Part shown: one piece after another, positions 53,474 to 61,903 of the stretch
Layout of the letters: the number at the start of each line of letters is the position of its first letter
How positions within the stretch are numbered: position 1 is the first letter of the stretch
Assembly: GCA_964371615.1 (NCBI GenBank)
Contig: CAYJMS010000001.1
Span: 930,001-994,000 of the forward strand
DNA length: 64,000 nt
Direction: 5' to 3'
Origin: SpSt-333 sp964371615
Lineage (GTDB): Bacteria; Bacteroidota; Ignavibacteria; UBA10030; UBA8401
Position numbers and translations under genes: made by a program
Notes under the pieces: generated by a model
What the model saw: the letters and a program-made list of their open reading frames with translations, nothing else
Told to the model about the DNA's origin: nothing
Databases searched by the model: none

Positions 53474-55977
53474 CAAATAAAAATTTAGGCGTTTCTGCTT
53501 TAAGAATGTTAATGCAAAAGTGGAAATACCATATCGCTGTCGGAATTCTTATACTTCTATTTATCGTCGCCTGCATTCATTCGCTCAATACACTGCTTCT
53601 CTATACACCGGATAGTGCTCGGTATATTGCCTGGGCCAACTCCCTTTCGCTATTCAAAGGCTTCACGGATTATACTTCCCCGGAAGCATCCCGTTACGTA
53701 GTACATTCTCCTTTGTATTCAATTCTTCTTGCACCGATAGCGTATGGGGCGCCTTCCGATATTGTGGCGATGAAAGGATTGAACATTTTTATTGCGGCGG
53801 CATTAATACTGCTCATTTTTACCTCTGTACGAAAAAACTACAGCCCCGGCGTTGCACTCTTTGCGGCGGTGATGTTTTCCGTCCATCCGTTCGTTATAAT
53901 TCTAACCACTCAAATTTTATCCGAGTTACTCTTTGGATTCTTTTTTGTTCTCCTGCTCTATCTCCTTTCGAAGGATTCAGGCGGGCTAAAAATCGATCTG
54001 AATTTTTACGGGATTCTTGCTGCGGTGATTGGCTCCGTTTTTTCGCGCGAAGTGGGTTTGATCACGATATTTATTGTTACCGGATATTTTGCATACCGAA
54101 AACAGTATTCCAAAGCGATTATTGCTTTTTTCCTGCCGATCATCCTCTACAGCGCGTGGTATATCCGCAACGAAGTGTATTATGGGACAATTGAAGAACC
54201 GGCGTTGAGGAACGCGTCGCTTTTCTTCAGCAATGTTCTTACTTCAGAGAATTCGAGTTTAATTGATGAATTTCTTCATCGAATAGTTCTCAATGGGCGA
54301 TACTATTCGGAGCACCTCTTTAATTTTGCATTTTCTTCCGTCTTTAATACAGGGGAGGGGGCGTTTGCGACCCCCTGGATGTCACTGGTCGATGGTACAT
54401 CGGAAATACTATCCGTTGCATCACGGACTGTGCTTCTATTTTCTTTTATCCTCGGTGTCATCAGTATTGCAATGGCGGCATACGGTGCGTGGAGCGACTT
54501 CAATCGTAAAAAACGAGATACTCTCGCGCTGTTGTTTTTTGTTTCGTATAGTCTTGTGTTAGTATTATATCCCGTTTTCGATATTCGATTTCTCTTCCCG
54601 GTATATCTTCTGTGTATACTGTGGTTCGCCTCTGCATTACACACGATTATGAAAGGGAGATCGAAGAGAGTCAAAGCGCTTTTGATTACCGGAGTAATGA
54701 TCTGTATGGTGCCGGGTATTCTATGGTCGGCAACATTTGTCATAACGCAACACAAGTTAATCGATGATCCGCGCGGCACATTTATGGCGTCAGACAATGA
54801 AAACGAATGGACCCGGCATAGCCAGATCGCTCTTCCCGGCGTAGCACAATGGTTGAACACACATGCCAATGACTCCGGCGTTGTACTGTCGCAATATAAA
54901 GAACTGGCATTCTTTCTCGCATCACACAAAGTTGTCACCCTCGGCTCGCTGGAATCGGTCTCATCGTTCAACGGGGCAATTCGCGATTACGATATACACT
55001 ATGTCGTGACTTTAAAAAACAAATCCGGTTGGAGAGATTACGAATACCAGATCGGTATGAATACCGTGTATTCTTTTCTTCCGGTCTATTCGGACGGTAC
55101 TGCGGAAATTTACAAAGTCCTTTCATTCGACGAAACTATTGTCAACGCCGGACGATATGCACCCCTGTTTGATGATATGAAACATCAGCGATATGCTTCG
55201 GCAGATACGTTTATACAGCATAACGATCCCGTGACGCAAAAGAATATTCATTTAATGTATGCCGCGTTGTTAACGAAACACGCAATCGGTCAAATCGACA
55301 GTGTGCGATATTACAAAGACCGTTTGTATGAAAAGCAACAGGGATTGATGTATGCACAGTTGGCGTCATATCATCAGTCAATACTCGATCTTCTCCGCAG
55401 ATATCAAACAACGTCAATGACGGATTTTCAGCGCGCAGATCATTTGTTGGCTATCGGAATCAAATATTGGAGTTGTGATCTAAACGCCTTGGCACTTCAG
55501 TATATTCGACAAAGCCGGGTGGAAGACAGTACATTTGCCCTGGCGTATGTATATGATTTTGTTGTCTCTTTTCAGCAAAAAGATTCCCTCAATGGGTATC
55601 GTGCATACGATCGTTTGAGTCAGGTATTTCCTGATGCGGAATTAACTCTCAAAGTGGATTCGATGGTAAACGCAATCGACAACATAAAGGAAGCCGATAC
55701 CGATGCAATCCGGAGCGAAAATTATGAGACCCTTTTCGACCTGTATCAAAATTTTGGTTTTTTTGAAATTGCAATAGATCATGGCCAAAAATCATTGGAT
55801 TTTACCCCCGGTAGGATCTCAATGCGGGTGAAACTGTCTCTTTTATATGAAAAAAGGAAAAAATATTTCCCCGCTTTTCACATAATTCAAAATGTTTATC
55901 AAAATAGTTGGAATTCAATAAATATAGATTCATTAAAGAAAAATCAGGAGAACAGGCTGTATCTTTCAGAATATTAG
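53470..55977 (+). CDS. GT-C-like membrane glycosyltransferase candidate with C-terminal soluble domain
   Basis: 835 residues. The N-terminal ~430 residues hold many hydrophobic segments (HIAVGILILLFIVACIHS, GVALFAAVMFSVHPFVIILTT, ELLFGFFFVLLLYLLS, AIIAFFLPIILYSAWYI, VLLFSFILGVISIAMAAYG, ALLITGVMICMVPGILWSA). An early PDSARYIAWANS Asp lies in the first loop, the position of the catalytic Asp in GT-C/ArnT/PMT-like enzymes. The remaining ~400 residues are soluble and partly helical with TPR-like pairs (FQRADHLLAIGIKYWS, LFDLYQNFGFFEIAIDHGQKSLDF). It is translationally coupled to the T9SS protease, so it may glycosylate surface proteins or lipids; substrate unknown. Confidence 0.7.
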   Translation: MTNKNLGVSALRMLMQKWKYHIAVGILILLFIVACIHSLNTLLLYTPDSARYIAWANSLSLFKGFTDYTSPEASRYVVHSPLYSILLAPIAYGAPSDIVAMKGLNIFIAAALILLIFTSVRKNYSPGVALFAAVMFSVHPFVIILTTQILSELLFGFFFVLLLYLLSKDSGGLKIDLNFYGILAAVIGSVFSREVGLITIFIVTGYFAYRKQYSKAIIAFFLPIILYSAWYIRNEVYYGTIEEPALRNASLFFSNVLTSENSSLIDEFLHRIVLNGRYYSEHLFNFAFSSVFNTGEGAFATPWMSLVDGTSEILSVASRTVLLFSFILGVISIAMAAYGAWSDFNRKKRDTLALLFFVSYSLVLVLYPVFDIRFLFPVYLLCILWFASALHTIMKGRSKRVKALLITGVMICMVPGILWSATFVITQHKLIDDPRGTFMASDNENEWTRHSQIALPGVAQWLNTHANDSGVVLSQYKELAFFLASHKVVTLGSLESVSSFNGAIRDYDIHYVVTLKNKSGWRDYEYQIGMNTVYSFLPVYSDGTAEIYKVLSFDETIVNAGRYAPLFDDMKHQRYASADTFIQHNDPVTQKNIHLMYAALLTKHAIGQIDSVRYYKDRLYEKQQGLMYAQLASYHQSILDLLRRYQTTSMTDFQRADHLLAIGIKYWSCDLNALALQYIRQSRVEDSTFALAYVYDFVVSFQQKDSLNGYRAYDRLSQVFPDAELTLKVDSMVNAIDNIKEADTDAIRSENYETLFDLYQNFGFFEIAIDHGQKSLDFTPGRISMRVKLSLLYEKRKKYFPAFHIIQNVYQNSWNSINIDSLKKNQENRLYLSEY

Positions 55978-56263
55978 AATTTTACGAGCATATTTGGCAG
56001 AATCAGATTATTGCATATTAATTATGAAGATTGTATCTTCTGAACGGTTATAAGATGTTTTAGTTAAGATATTATTGCACTCAATGGCTGGACAATAGGT
56101 AAAAAATACTTGTTGTAGGAAAAAATTTCCGTTATAAAAATAAATTCGGCGTAATTTAAGAAAACTCATGACCGATATTCTGGCACAATGCTTGCTCGGA
56201 TATAGGTCACACAAAGGGGAATTATCTTAAATCACATCTTCCACATCATAAAGGAGTAGTATT
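55978..56263 (+). other. Intergenic region before the pilin genes
   Basis: This 286-nt AT-rich stretch holds the sigma-54 promoter at 56181 and the Shine-Dalgarno AAGGAG at 56251. The part 55978-56180 contains no reading frame or hairpin I can support. It is where an enhancer-binding protein site would be expected. Confidence 0.6.
56181..56196 (+). promoter_or_regulatory. Sigma-54 (-24/-12) promoter of the pilin gene
   Basis: TGGCAC (56181-56186), AATGC, TTGCT (56192-56196): this matches the consensus TGGCAC-N5-TTGCW with the GG and GC dinucleotides at the right 10-bp interval. Transcription would begin near 56206, giving a ~58-nt leader to ATG 56264. Sigma-54 control of pilin genes is known in Pseudomonas, Myxococcus and Geobacter. 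Confidence 0.75.
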
Positions 56264-56692
56264 ATGGGACAACAACAATTGCTTTTGATCATTCTCGGAG
56301 TGATCATCGTCGGTATCGCGGTAGCGGTCGGTATCACCATGTTTCAGGATAACGCGATCAGCGCCAACAGAGATGCGGTAACGAACGATCTCGTTCAGCT
56401 TGCTGCAAAAGCGCAGCAGTTTTATCGAAAACCGCAAGCTCTTGGCGGTGGTGGAAATGCCTTTACGGGAATCAGTAACGATACGGTCCTTGTCTCTTCG
56501 GCATTCGCTGACAATGACAACGGTATCTATAAAGTCACGACGGTTGGTGATGCAACTCAGGTTGTGTTTACCGGTTATGGAAAAACTCAGCAAACCGATG
56601 GTTCATATCCTTCGGTAACCATGACTGTGACTGCTACCGGGTATCAACTTGGTTCATGGTCGTCTGTAACTGCTTTGCCGACATTGGACTAA
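56264..56692 (+). CDS. Major-pilin candidate 1, leaderless (Met-Gly) type IV pilin-like protein
   Basis: 142 residues. It begins MGQQQLLLIILGVIIVGIAV, a hydrophobic helix of ~24 residues starting at residue 6. An amphipathic helix NRDAVTNDLVQLAAKAQQFYR and LGGGGNAFTG follow, then a beta-rich, Thr/Ser-rich C-terminus. The layout is that of type IV pilins/GspG (N-terminal helix, then globular beta domain). It has no charged leader, and the Glu of mature position 5 is replaced by Leu. AAGGAG lies 7 nt before the ATG. The gene sits behind a sigma-54 promoter and before a terminator, so it is probably the most abundant subunit. The pilin call is inferred from architecture and context with pilC/pilB. 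Confidence 0.75.
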   Translation: MGQQQLLLIILGVIIVGIAVAVGITMFQDNAISANRDAVTNDLVQLAAKAQQFYRKPQALGGGGNAFTGISNDTVLVSSAFADNDNGIYKVTTVGDATQVVFTGYGKTQQTDGSYPSVTMTVTATGYQLGSWSSVTALPTLD

Positions 56693-56703
56693 TGATTAAT
56701 GAG

Positions 56704-56747
56704 AATCTATCGTGCCAGCCATTATGGCACGATAGATTTTCTTTTTT
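56704..56747 (+). terminator. Rho-independent terminator between the two pilin genes
   Basis: AATCTATCGTGCCA / TGGCACGATAGATT perfect 14-bp stem with a 7-nt loop, followed by TTTCTTTTTT. It would limit transcription of the second pilin from the first promoter. Confidence 0.93.
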
Positions 56748-56772
56748 GTATAACCAAGGAGCATAATTCACA

Positions 56773-57174
56773 ATGGGACAACAGCAATTGCTACTGATAA
56801 TACTTGGCGTGATCATCGTCGGCATTGCTGTCGCAGTTGCACTGGCCCTTTTCAGCGATAATGCAGCAAGTTCAAACCGCAATGCAATGACGACCGATTT
56901 GTTGCATGTTGCGGCAAAAGCGCGCCACTATTATGGACGTCCGACATCGATGGGTGGAGGTGGTAAATCATTTGTAGGCCTTACCATTGATAAATTGGTA
57001 ACGGATAAGTTTCTCGCCAATGCAAATGGCAGGTATTATGTCGTCGGAACACCGAACAACGATTCGGCGGTATTCAGAGGGACGGGGAATGTAGTACAAA
57101 CGAACGGTGACAGCATCATCATAGAAATAACGGTCTTACCCAGCGGTCCTCGCGACATTATTAATATTCAGTAA
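56773..57174 (+). CDS. Major-pilin candidate 2, leaderless (Met-Gly) type IV pilin-like protein
   Basis: 133 residues. The first 22 residues are identical to those of copy 1, although 13 of the 22 codons differ synonymously. The amphipathic helix NRNAMTTDLLHVAAKARHYYGRP and MGGGGKSFVG repeat the architecture of copy 1, and the C-terminal domain is divergent (ANGRYYVVGTPNNDSAVFRG). AAGGAG lies 11 nt before the ATG. It follows a strong terminator, so it has lower or separate expression. It may be a minor subunit or an alternative major pilin. Confidence 0.72.
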   Translation: MGQQQLLLIILGVIIVGIAVAVALALFSDNAASSNRNAMTTDLLHVAAKARHYYGRPTSMGGGGKSFVGLTIDKLVTDKFLANANGRYYVVGTPNNDSAVFRGTGNVVQTNGDSIIIEITVLPSGPRDIINIQ

Positions 57175-57196
57175 AAATACCGTTTCAATTTAACCA

Positions 57197-57235
57197 CGCT
57201 CAGGTACGCAATAAGTATCGGCGTTTTTTTTGTTT
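57197..57235 (+). terminator. Possible terminator after pilin 2
   Basis: CGC and GGTAC pair with GTATC and GCG across a small internal loop, followed by eight T's. The stem is imperfect. Confidence 0.5.
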
Positions 57236-57254
57236 TAAAGGGGGAATCCGTTAG

Positions 57255-57283
57255 TTGATTTTCTCCCTCTGCGATTGTATCTT
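57255..57283 (+). promoter_or_regulatory. Putative promoter of pilC
   Basis: TTGATT (57255-57260), 17-nt spacer, TATCTT (57278-57283), 48 nt before the pilC start. Confidence 0.4.
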
Positions 57284-57330
57284 ACCGCTACAAATGCACT
57301 ACCAAAACCTTCAAATCTTCCAAAAAATGT

Positions 57331-58701
57331 ATGGCTCAATTTCGTATTGACGGTGTCTCGCTGAGCGGCAAGCCTGTTCAAGGGATCATCGAAGCTGAAA
57401 ACATCAAAATCGCGAAAGAAAAAGCCGCACAGATGGCCCGCGAGAGAAAGTTTAAAGTGTCGTCGATCCATGCTCGCTCAACATTCCTCTATCGTGTAAA
57501 AAAGGGGAATGAAAAACCAATAGATGGTGAACAAAAGGCATTCACGAAGCAGGAGGTTACTGATGCATTAGGGAAGATGGGATATTCCGTCGTTTATGTC
57601 CGGAAGAAACTATTCGAAAGTAAAGCGGGAAAGGTCCCGCCGATTGAGGTGGTGTCGTTTGTTCGTGTCAGTGCCGACCTTATCCGCCAGAAACTCCCTT
57701 TTAACGACATGATGGCGATGTTGATAAACGACATACAAAACAAAACTTTGCGTGAAGCGCTTCGTGAGATCAATCAGGATTTGAAACAGGGGAAAGACAG
57801 CGAAAAAGCATTTCAAAAGCATGAAAAAGAGTTGGGTAAGTTTGCCGCCCATATGCTCGGTCTGGCATCCAAAAGCGGAAATATGGGTGAGATCTTTGAA
57901 AGCACAGCGAAGTTTCTGGAACGCAATCTGCAATTTAATAAAGATCTGAAAAGCGCATTGATTATGCCGGTAGTGACACTGTTTATCCTCTTCATCGCCG
58001 TGGGATATTATGTCGCCTACATTTTCCCTGCTACCGCAAGTTTGTTCCAGAAATTTAAAATCGAACTTCCACCTATGACTGCGGCGACATTGGAATTGAG
58101 TGATTTCATCACGTCCAATATCGTGTGGCTGTCGTTGATGTTTATCATTCCTGTCATACTGTTTGGCCGCTTTGCCGCAACGGAAAAGGGGAGATACTAC
58201 ATCGATCAATATATGTGGAAGGTTCCTGCAATCGGTGACCTGCTTCACAAAACCAGCATCGAAATTTTTTGCCGTGTGTTTTATGCACTCTATTCCGGTT
58301 CCGGAGAAAACATCGAGGTGATTCGAATGGCATCGGAAGCCTGCGGTAACAAATATATGGAATCGCAGATCAAAACAATTGCGCTTCCGTTGATGACCGA
58401 TAAAGGTGCCGGCATCACCGAAGCGTTCGAAGCGACAGGTGTCTTTACCAAAACGGCTTTATCGAGATTCCATTCCGGTGCTGAGACCGGCACAGTGAAA
58501 AATACTGCGATGCAGCTTGCCGAGTATTATGAAAAAGAGACAAGTTACCGGATGCGCAATGCAATCGATATGATCCAATTGGTAATATCAATGATCATTA
58601 TGATAGTACTGACGGCATTGACGCTTGTGTCTTCCGAAACAGCAACGATCAAACCGAAAGCACCAGGAAGTTGGCTGCACTTTATTTCCACGTTGTTCTA
58701 A
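57331..58701 (+). CDS. pilC: Type IV filament inner-membrane platform protein (PilC/GspF family)
   Basis: 456 residues. The cytoplasmic N-terminal domain (EAENIKIAKEKAAQMARERKFKV) is followed by two GspF domains. The first shows VVSFVRVSADLIRQKLPFNDMM and LGLASKSGNMGEIFES. The second shows TSIEIFCRVFYALYSGSGENIEVI and FHSGAETGTVKNTAMQLAEYYE. Membrane segments: SALIMPVVTLFILFIAVGYYVAYIF, IVWLSLMFIIPVILFG and QLVISMIIMIVLTALTLVSS. This is the core platform on which the assembly ATPase acts. It is coupled to pilB after 19 nt. Confidence 0.93.
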   Translation: MAQFRIDGVSLSGKPVQGIIEAENIKIAKEKAAQMARERKFKVSSIHARSTFLYRVKKGNEKPIDGEQKAFTKQEVTDALGKMGYSVVYVRKKLFESKAGKVPPIEVVSFVRVSADLIRQKLPFNDMMAMLINDIQNKTLREALREINQDLKQGKDSEKAFQKHEKELGKFAAHMLGLASKSGNMGEIFESTAKFLERNLQFNKDLKSALIMPVVTLFILFIAVGYYVAYIFPATASLFQKFKIELPPMTAATLELSDFITSNIVWLSLMFIIPVILFGRFAATEKGRYYIDQYMWKVPAIGDLLHKTSIEIFCRVFYALYSGSGENIEVIRMASEACGNKYMESQIKTIALPLMTDKGAGITEAFEATGVFTKTALSRFHSGAETGTVKNTAMQLAEYYEKETSYRMRNAIDMIQLVISMIIMIVLTALTLVSSETATIKPKAPGSWLHFISTLF

Positions 58702-58720
58702 TTTAAATGGGTATTGACGT

Positions 58721-60508
58721 ATGGCCGACGTAGATATTACCGATAAGATTGGGTATACACTGCTGAAGAAGGGGATCATCGACTACGAGACGCTGGAGAA
58801 ATCCCTGCGCGTGAAAGAAACGGAAGCGACGAAGAAAGAGCGCCGCAATCTCGGACAGATTCTCGTCACCGAATTCAACGCCGATCATGATGCCGTTTTT
58901 CGGGAAGTAGCCAATCTTTATGCGTTCCGCGAAATTTATATCGCTGACGAGAACATCGAAAAAAACCGCATCGACTTCATCAAGAAAATGGTCGACGGGT
59001 TGCCGGACGGAAACCGAGACCTGCTCATACAAACCAAAATGCTCCCGCTGAAGTTTGACGACAAACAACCGGATAAATTGGTCATTATCTGTTCTGATCC
59101 GACCGACAGAAACATTCCGGTTATTGCCCGTAATTTCAACGTAAAGAAGTATGAGATTACCTATTGCCGCTTGAAAGATCTTCAAAACCTTCTTGAGCAG
59201 GTCATTCCGCCGCAGAACGAATTTTTAAAACTCCTGGAAGACAACCAGATCAGCGTCGAAACGCCCGATGATGAAGCACAGGTCGATGAAGATCTGCTAA
59301 ACGCAGAAATAAACAAAAGTGCACTCGCAAATCTTTTCGAAGGGTGTCTGGTGGAAGCGGTCCGGTCGGGAGTCAGTGACGTCCACATCGTAGCGTCGGA
59401 AGGGAATAAAACAAATTTCATGTTTCGCGTCGACGGCAATCTGAAAATCTGGCATTGCCAGGAAGGGACTATGCCGGAGGCGGTCATGGCGGTGGTCAAG
59501 GACAGGACCAAAGGTGTCGACCGGTTCGAACGTGAAATGTCTCAGGACGGTTTCGTCCAACGCGTGATCGACGGTCACCAGCTCCGGTTCCGTGTCTCCA
59601 TTATGCCGATCGTAACGACGGAATTTAAGAACAAGTTTGAAAGCGTCGTCATTCGTGTGCTCGACGACCGGAAGGTGATTACCGATCTGAACAAGCTCGG
59701 TTTGCAGGGGCCCGCCAGGGGATTTTTTAACAAGGCGATCAATAAACCGCAGGGAATCGTGATTCTAACCGGTCCGACGGGATCCGGTAAATCTACAACA
59801 TTGATTGCCGCATTATATCAGGTGATTGATCCGACGGTGAACGTCTTGACAATTGAGGAACCTGTCGAGTACATCATTAGAGGTGCACGGCAGCTGAAGA
59901 TCGGTCCGAAAATGTCGTTCGAACAATCGATCCGCGGTATACTGCGTCACGATCCGGATATCGTTCTTGTCGGTGAAATGCGAGACAAAATTACTGCTGA
60001 GACGGCTATCAAACTTGCCAACACGGGTCACTTAGTGTTTTCAACACTGCACACCAACGATGCACCGAGCGCGGTTGCCCGTCTTTATAAGATGGGGATC
60101 GAACCATTCCTGATCGCATATGCCATCAACATTATCGTTGCACAGCGGCTGATCAGGACACTGTGTAAAATCTGCAAAGCACCGATGGATGATTCCGAAA
60201 AGGATGATCTGTTGAAATTCGGCTTTACCGAAGAAGAAGTCGCAAAGCATACGTTTTATAAACCGGTCGGCTGCGATAAATGCAACGGCGGGTATAAAGG
60301 GCGGGCCGCCATTCATGAAGCGCTCTATTTTTCGAAAGCGATTAAAAATATCATTCTGAACGCCGGAGAAAAGGTGGATGAAAATTCAATTCGGGAACAG
60401 GCGTCTAAAGACGGCATGTGGACATTGCGGCGTTCCGGTATGGAACGTATGCTGGAAGGAATGACATCGTTGGAAGAGGTGATCGCCAGCACGGTCGAAG
60501 AAGAATAA
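58721..60508 (+). CDS. pilB: Type IV filament assembly ATPase (PilB/GspE family)
   Basis: 595 residues. The N-terminal GspE-N region lies around residues 1-150. The ATPase core has Walker A LTGPTGSGKSTTLIAALY (about 349-366), the Asp box TIEEPVEYIIRGARQ, Walker B IRGILRHDPDIVLVGEMRDKITAETAI, the His box LVFSTLHTNDAPSAVARL, and the zinc site CKICKAP...CDKCNGGYKGRAAIHEAL. This is the extension ATPase of type IV pili and type II secretion. It is directly downstream of pilC. Confidence 0.96.
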   Translation: MADVDITDKIGYTLLKKGIIDYETLEKSLRVKETEATKKERRNLGQILVTEFNADHDAVFREVANLYAFREIYIADENIEKNRIDFIKKMVDGLPDGNRDLLIQTKMLPLKFDDKQPDKLVIICSDPTDRNIPVIARNFNVKKYEITYCRLKDLQNLLEQVIPPQNEFLKLLEDNQISVETPDDEAQVDEDLLNAEINKSALANLFEGCLVEAVRSGVSDVHIVASEGNKTNFMFRVDGNLKIWHCQEGTMPEAVMAVVKDRTKGVDRFEREMSQDGFVQRVIDGHQLRFRVSIMPIVTTEFKNKFESVVIRVLDDRKVITDLNKLGLQGPARGFFNKAINKPQGIVILTGPTGSGKSTTLIAALYQVIDPTVNVLTIEEPVEYIIRGARQLKIGPKMSFEQSIRGILRHDPDIVLVGEMRDKITAETAIKLANTGHLVFSTLHTNDAPSAVARLYKMGIEPFLIAYAINIIVAQRLIRTLCKICKAPMDDSEKDDLLKFGFTEEEVAKHTFYKPVGCDKCNGGYKGRAAIHEALYFSKAIKNIILNAGEKVDENSIREQASKDGMWTLRRSGMERMLEGMTSLEEVIASTVEEE

Positions 60509-60665
60509 CAAGAGTACATCCCTCGCGTGAGTAACAATACACTACCGATCAACAAACTCACCGGTATCCGGTACCGGAGGGGAAAAAGAGAGATCGGTGC
60601 TGAACCAACAGTCCGCCCGGCACCAGTGTCCTACGCCACAGCATCCGACGTTAGAATAAATTAAC

Positions 60666-60694
60666 TTGCCTCGACAACATCTAACAGGTATACT
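60666..60694 (+). promoter_or_regulatory. Putative promoter just before the minor-pilin genes
   Basis: TTGCCT (60666-60671), 17-nt spacer, TATACT (60689-60694). The +1 would fall at or next to the ATG at 60701, and no clear Shine-Dalgarno is seen, so a leaderless transcript is possible. Confidence 0.35.
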
Positions 60695-60700
60695 CTTAAT

Positions 60701-61234
60701 ATGGGACTTGGACAGACATTGTTGACGATTATGGCCCTGATGATGATGGGACGTCTGATTTTGAATGTGAATACAGTGACACTCGACGTCGGATTCACAA
60801 AAGATATGTCCGAATACCGGATCACCGCCACATCACTCGGTACGTCACTGTTGGAGCATGCAAACAGCCTATCGTTTGACGAAGCAACCGTCGATACCTT
60901 TTTACTTGCGACGGAAATATCCTCCCTCACTGCTGCCGCCGACTTTGGAACTGACGTCGACGAGACGACGGCAGCTTTGTTCGATGATATCGACGATTTC
61001 CACGATTATGAACGAATCGATACGCTCGAGAATTCCGCCATATTCAAAACACGAGGATATATTCAGTTTCTTAACATTTCTGGGAATACCATAAGTACCA
61101 CGACGTCGAAAACTTTCAACAAATTAGTAACGGTATATGTTACCAGCGATTATTTGGTCGATTATTCCGTCAATCCACCCCGGCCGGATACGCTGGTATT
61201 TAAATCGGTCTTCAGCTATTGGTACTTTCGATAG
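60701..61234 (+). CDS. Minor pilin-like protein, PilV/MshD-like, Met-Gly start
   Basis: 177 residues. It starts MGLGQTLLTIMALMMMGRLI, a hydrophobic helix directly after Met-Gly, then an amphipathic helix (YRITATSLGTSLLEHANSLSFDE). The acidic stretch ALFDDIDDFHDYERIDT resembles the DDVDDY element of MshD/PilV-type minor pilins. The rest is beta-rich. There is no charged leader. It heads three consecutive Met-Gly genes with a 12-nt gap. The minor-pilin role is inferred from the order pilC-pilB-minor pilins and the MshD-like element. Confidence 0.65.
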   Translation: MGLGQTLLTIMALMMMGRLILNVNTVTLDVGFTKDMSEYRITATSLGTSLLEHANSLSFDEATVDTFLLATEISSLTAAADFGTDVDETTAALFDDIDDFHDYERIDTLENSAIFKTRGYIQFLNISGNTISTTTSKTFNKLVTVYVTSDYLVDYSVNPPRPDTLVFKSVFSYWYFR

Positions 61235-61246
61235 GACACACAGAGT

Positions 61247-61891
61247 ATGGGTTCGCAAACAATACTTGATTTGATTGCATCGTCGATGGTTTTCGGGACA
61301 TTAATGTTGATTGGGCTGCGTCTGAACGGATCCACGATGGAACGTTCGCAGGATTACCGCGAGGATCTGATCGTGCAGCAAAATCTTGTCGAGATTGCCA
61401 AACTGCTCGAATACGATTTTCGGAAAATTGGGTATTGCCTCGATTATTCCAAAATCCCTATTACAACGCACGCGATACGTTATGCCGACACCAGTAAAAT
61501 CATATTCTGGACCGATTTTCCGACGATGTTGTCCGAAGGGGGGGATGGAAATCTCGATTCATTAACATATTATGTCGGTGAAACGAGTGAATTAAGTATG
61601 ACACCTAATCCATACGACAAGTTGCTGTATCGGATTGAAAACAATGCTACACCGGTGGGTGTTAATCTCGGCGTCACGATATTCAATATCCAGTACTTTG
61701 ACGCACTGCGGAATGTCCTGACCACACCGGTCGCCGATCCGAGAGAAATACAATATTTGCAGATCACAATTCAGACCGAACATCCTATCAAGTGGACAAA
61801 ATATTATAACACTGCGACGTATGATACGGTCTATCAATCGGCGTATTGGCGTCAGGTCCGGTTGGTGGCAAAAAATTTGAATAACCGGTAA
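61247..61891 (+). CDS. Minor pilin-like protein, PilW/MshO-like, Met-Gly start
   Basis: 214 residues. It starts MGSQTILDLIASSMVFGTLM, a hydrophobic segment, followed by LNGSTMERSQDYREDLIVQQNLVEIAKLLEYDFRKIGYCLDY. That helix-to-core transition is like PilW/GspJ proteins, where an early arginine-rich helix precedes IGY. The later LDSLTYYVGETSEL and beta strands fit the same family. It follows the MshD-like gene after 12 nt and precedes the large Met-Gly protein after 12 nt. Confidence 0.62.
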   Translation: MGSQTILDLIASSMVFGTLMLIGLRLNGSTMERSQDYREDLIVQQNLVEIAKLLEYDFRKIGYCLDYSKIPITTHAIRYADTSKIIFWTDFPTMLSEGGDGNLDSLTYYVGETSELSMTPNPYDKLLYRIENNATPVGVNLGVTIFNIQYFDALRNVLTTPVADPREIQYLQITIQTEHPIKWTKYYNTATYDTVYQSAYWRQVRLVAKNLNNR

Positions 61892-61903
61892 CGAGGCACT
61901 GTC

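Noticed and set aside
60509..60700. A repeat family or RNA in the pilB-minor pilin intergenic region
   Set aside because: Only a 6-bp inverted repeat (CCGGTA/TACCGG) and the GTGTCCTACGCC string are present; no stable structure with a T tract was found.
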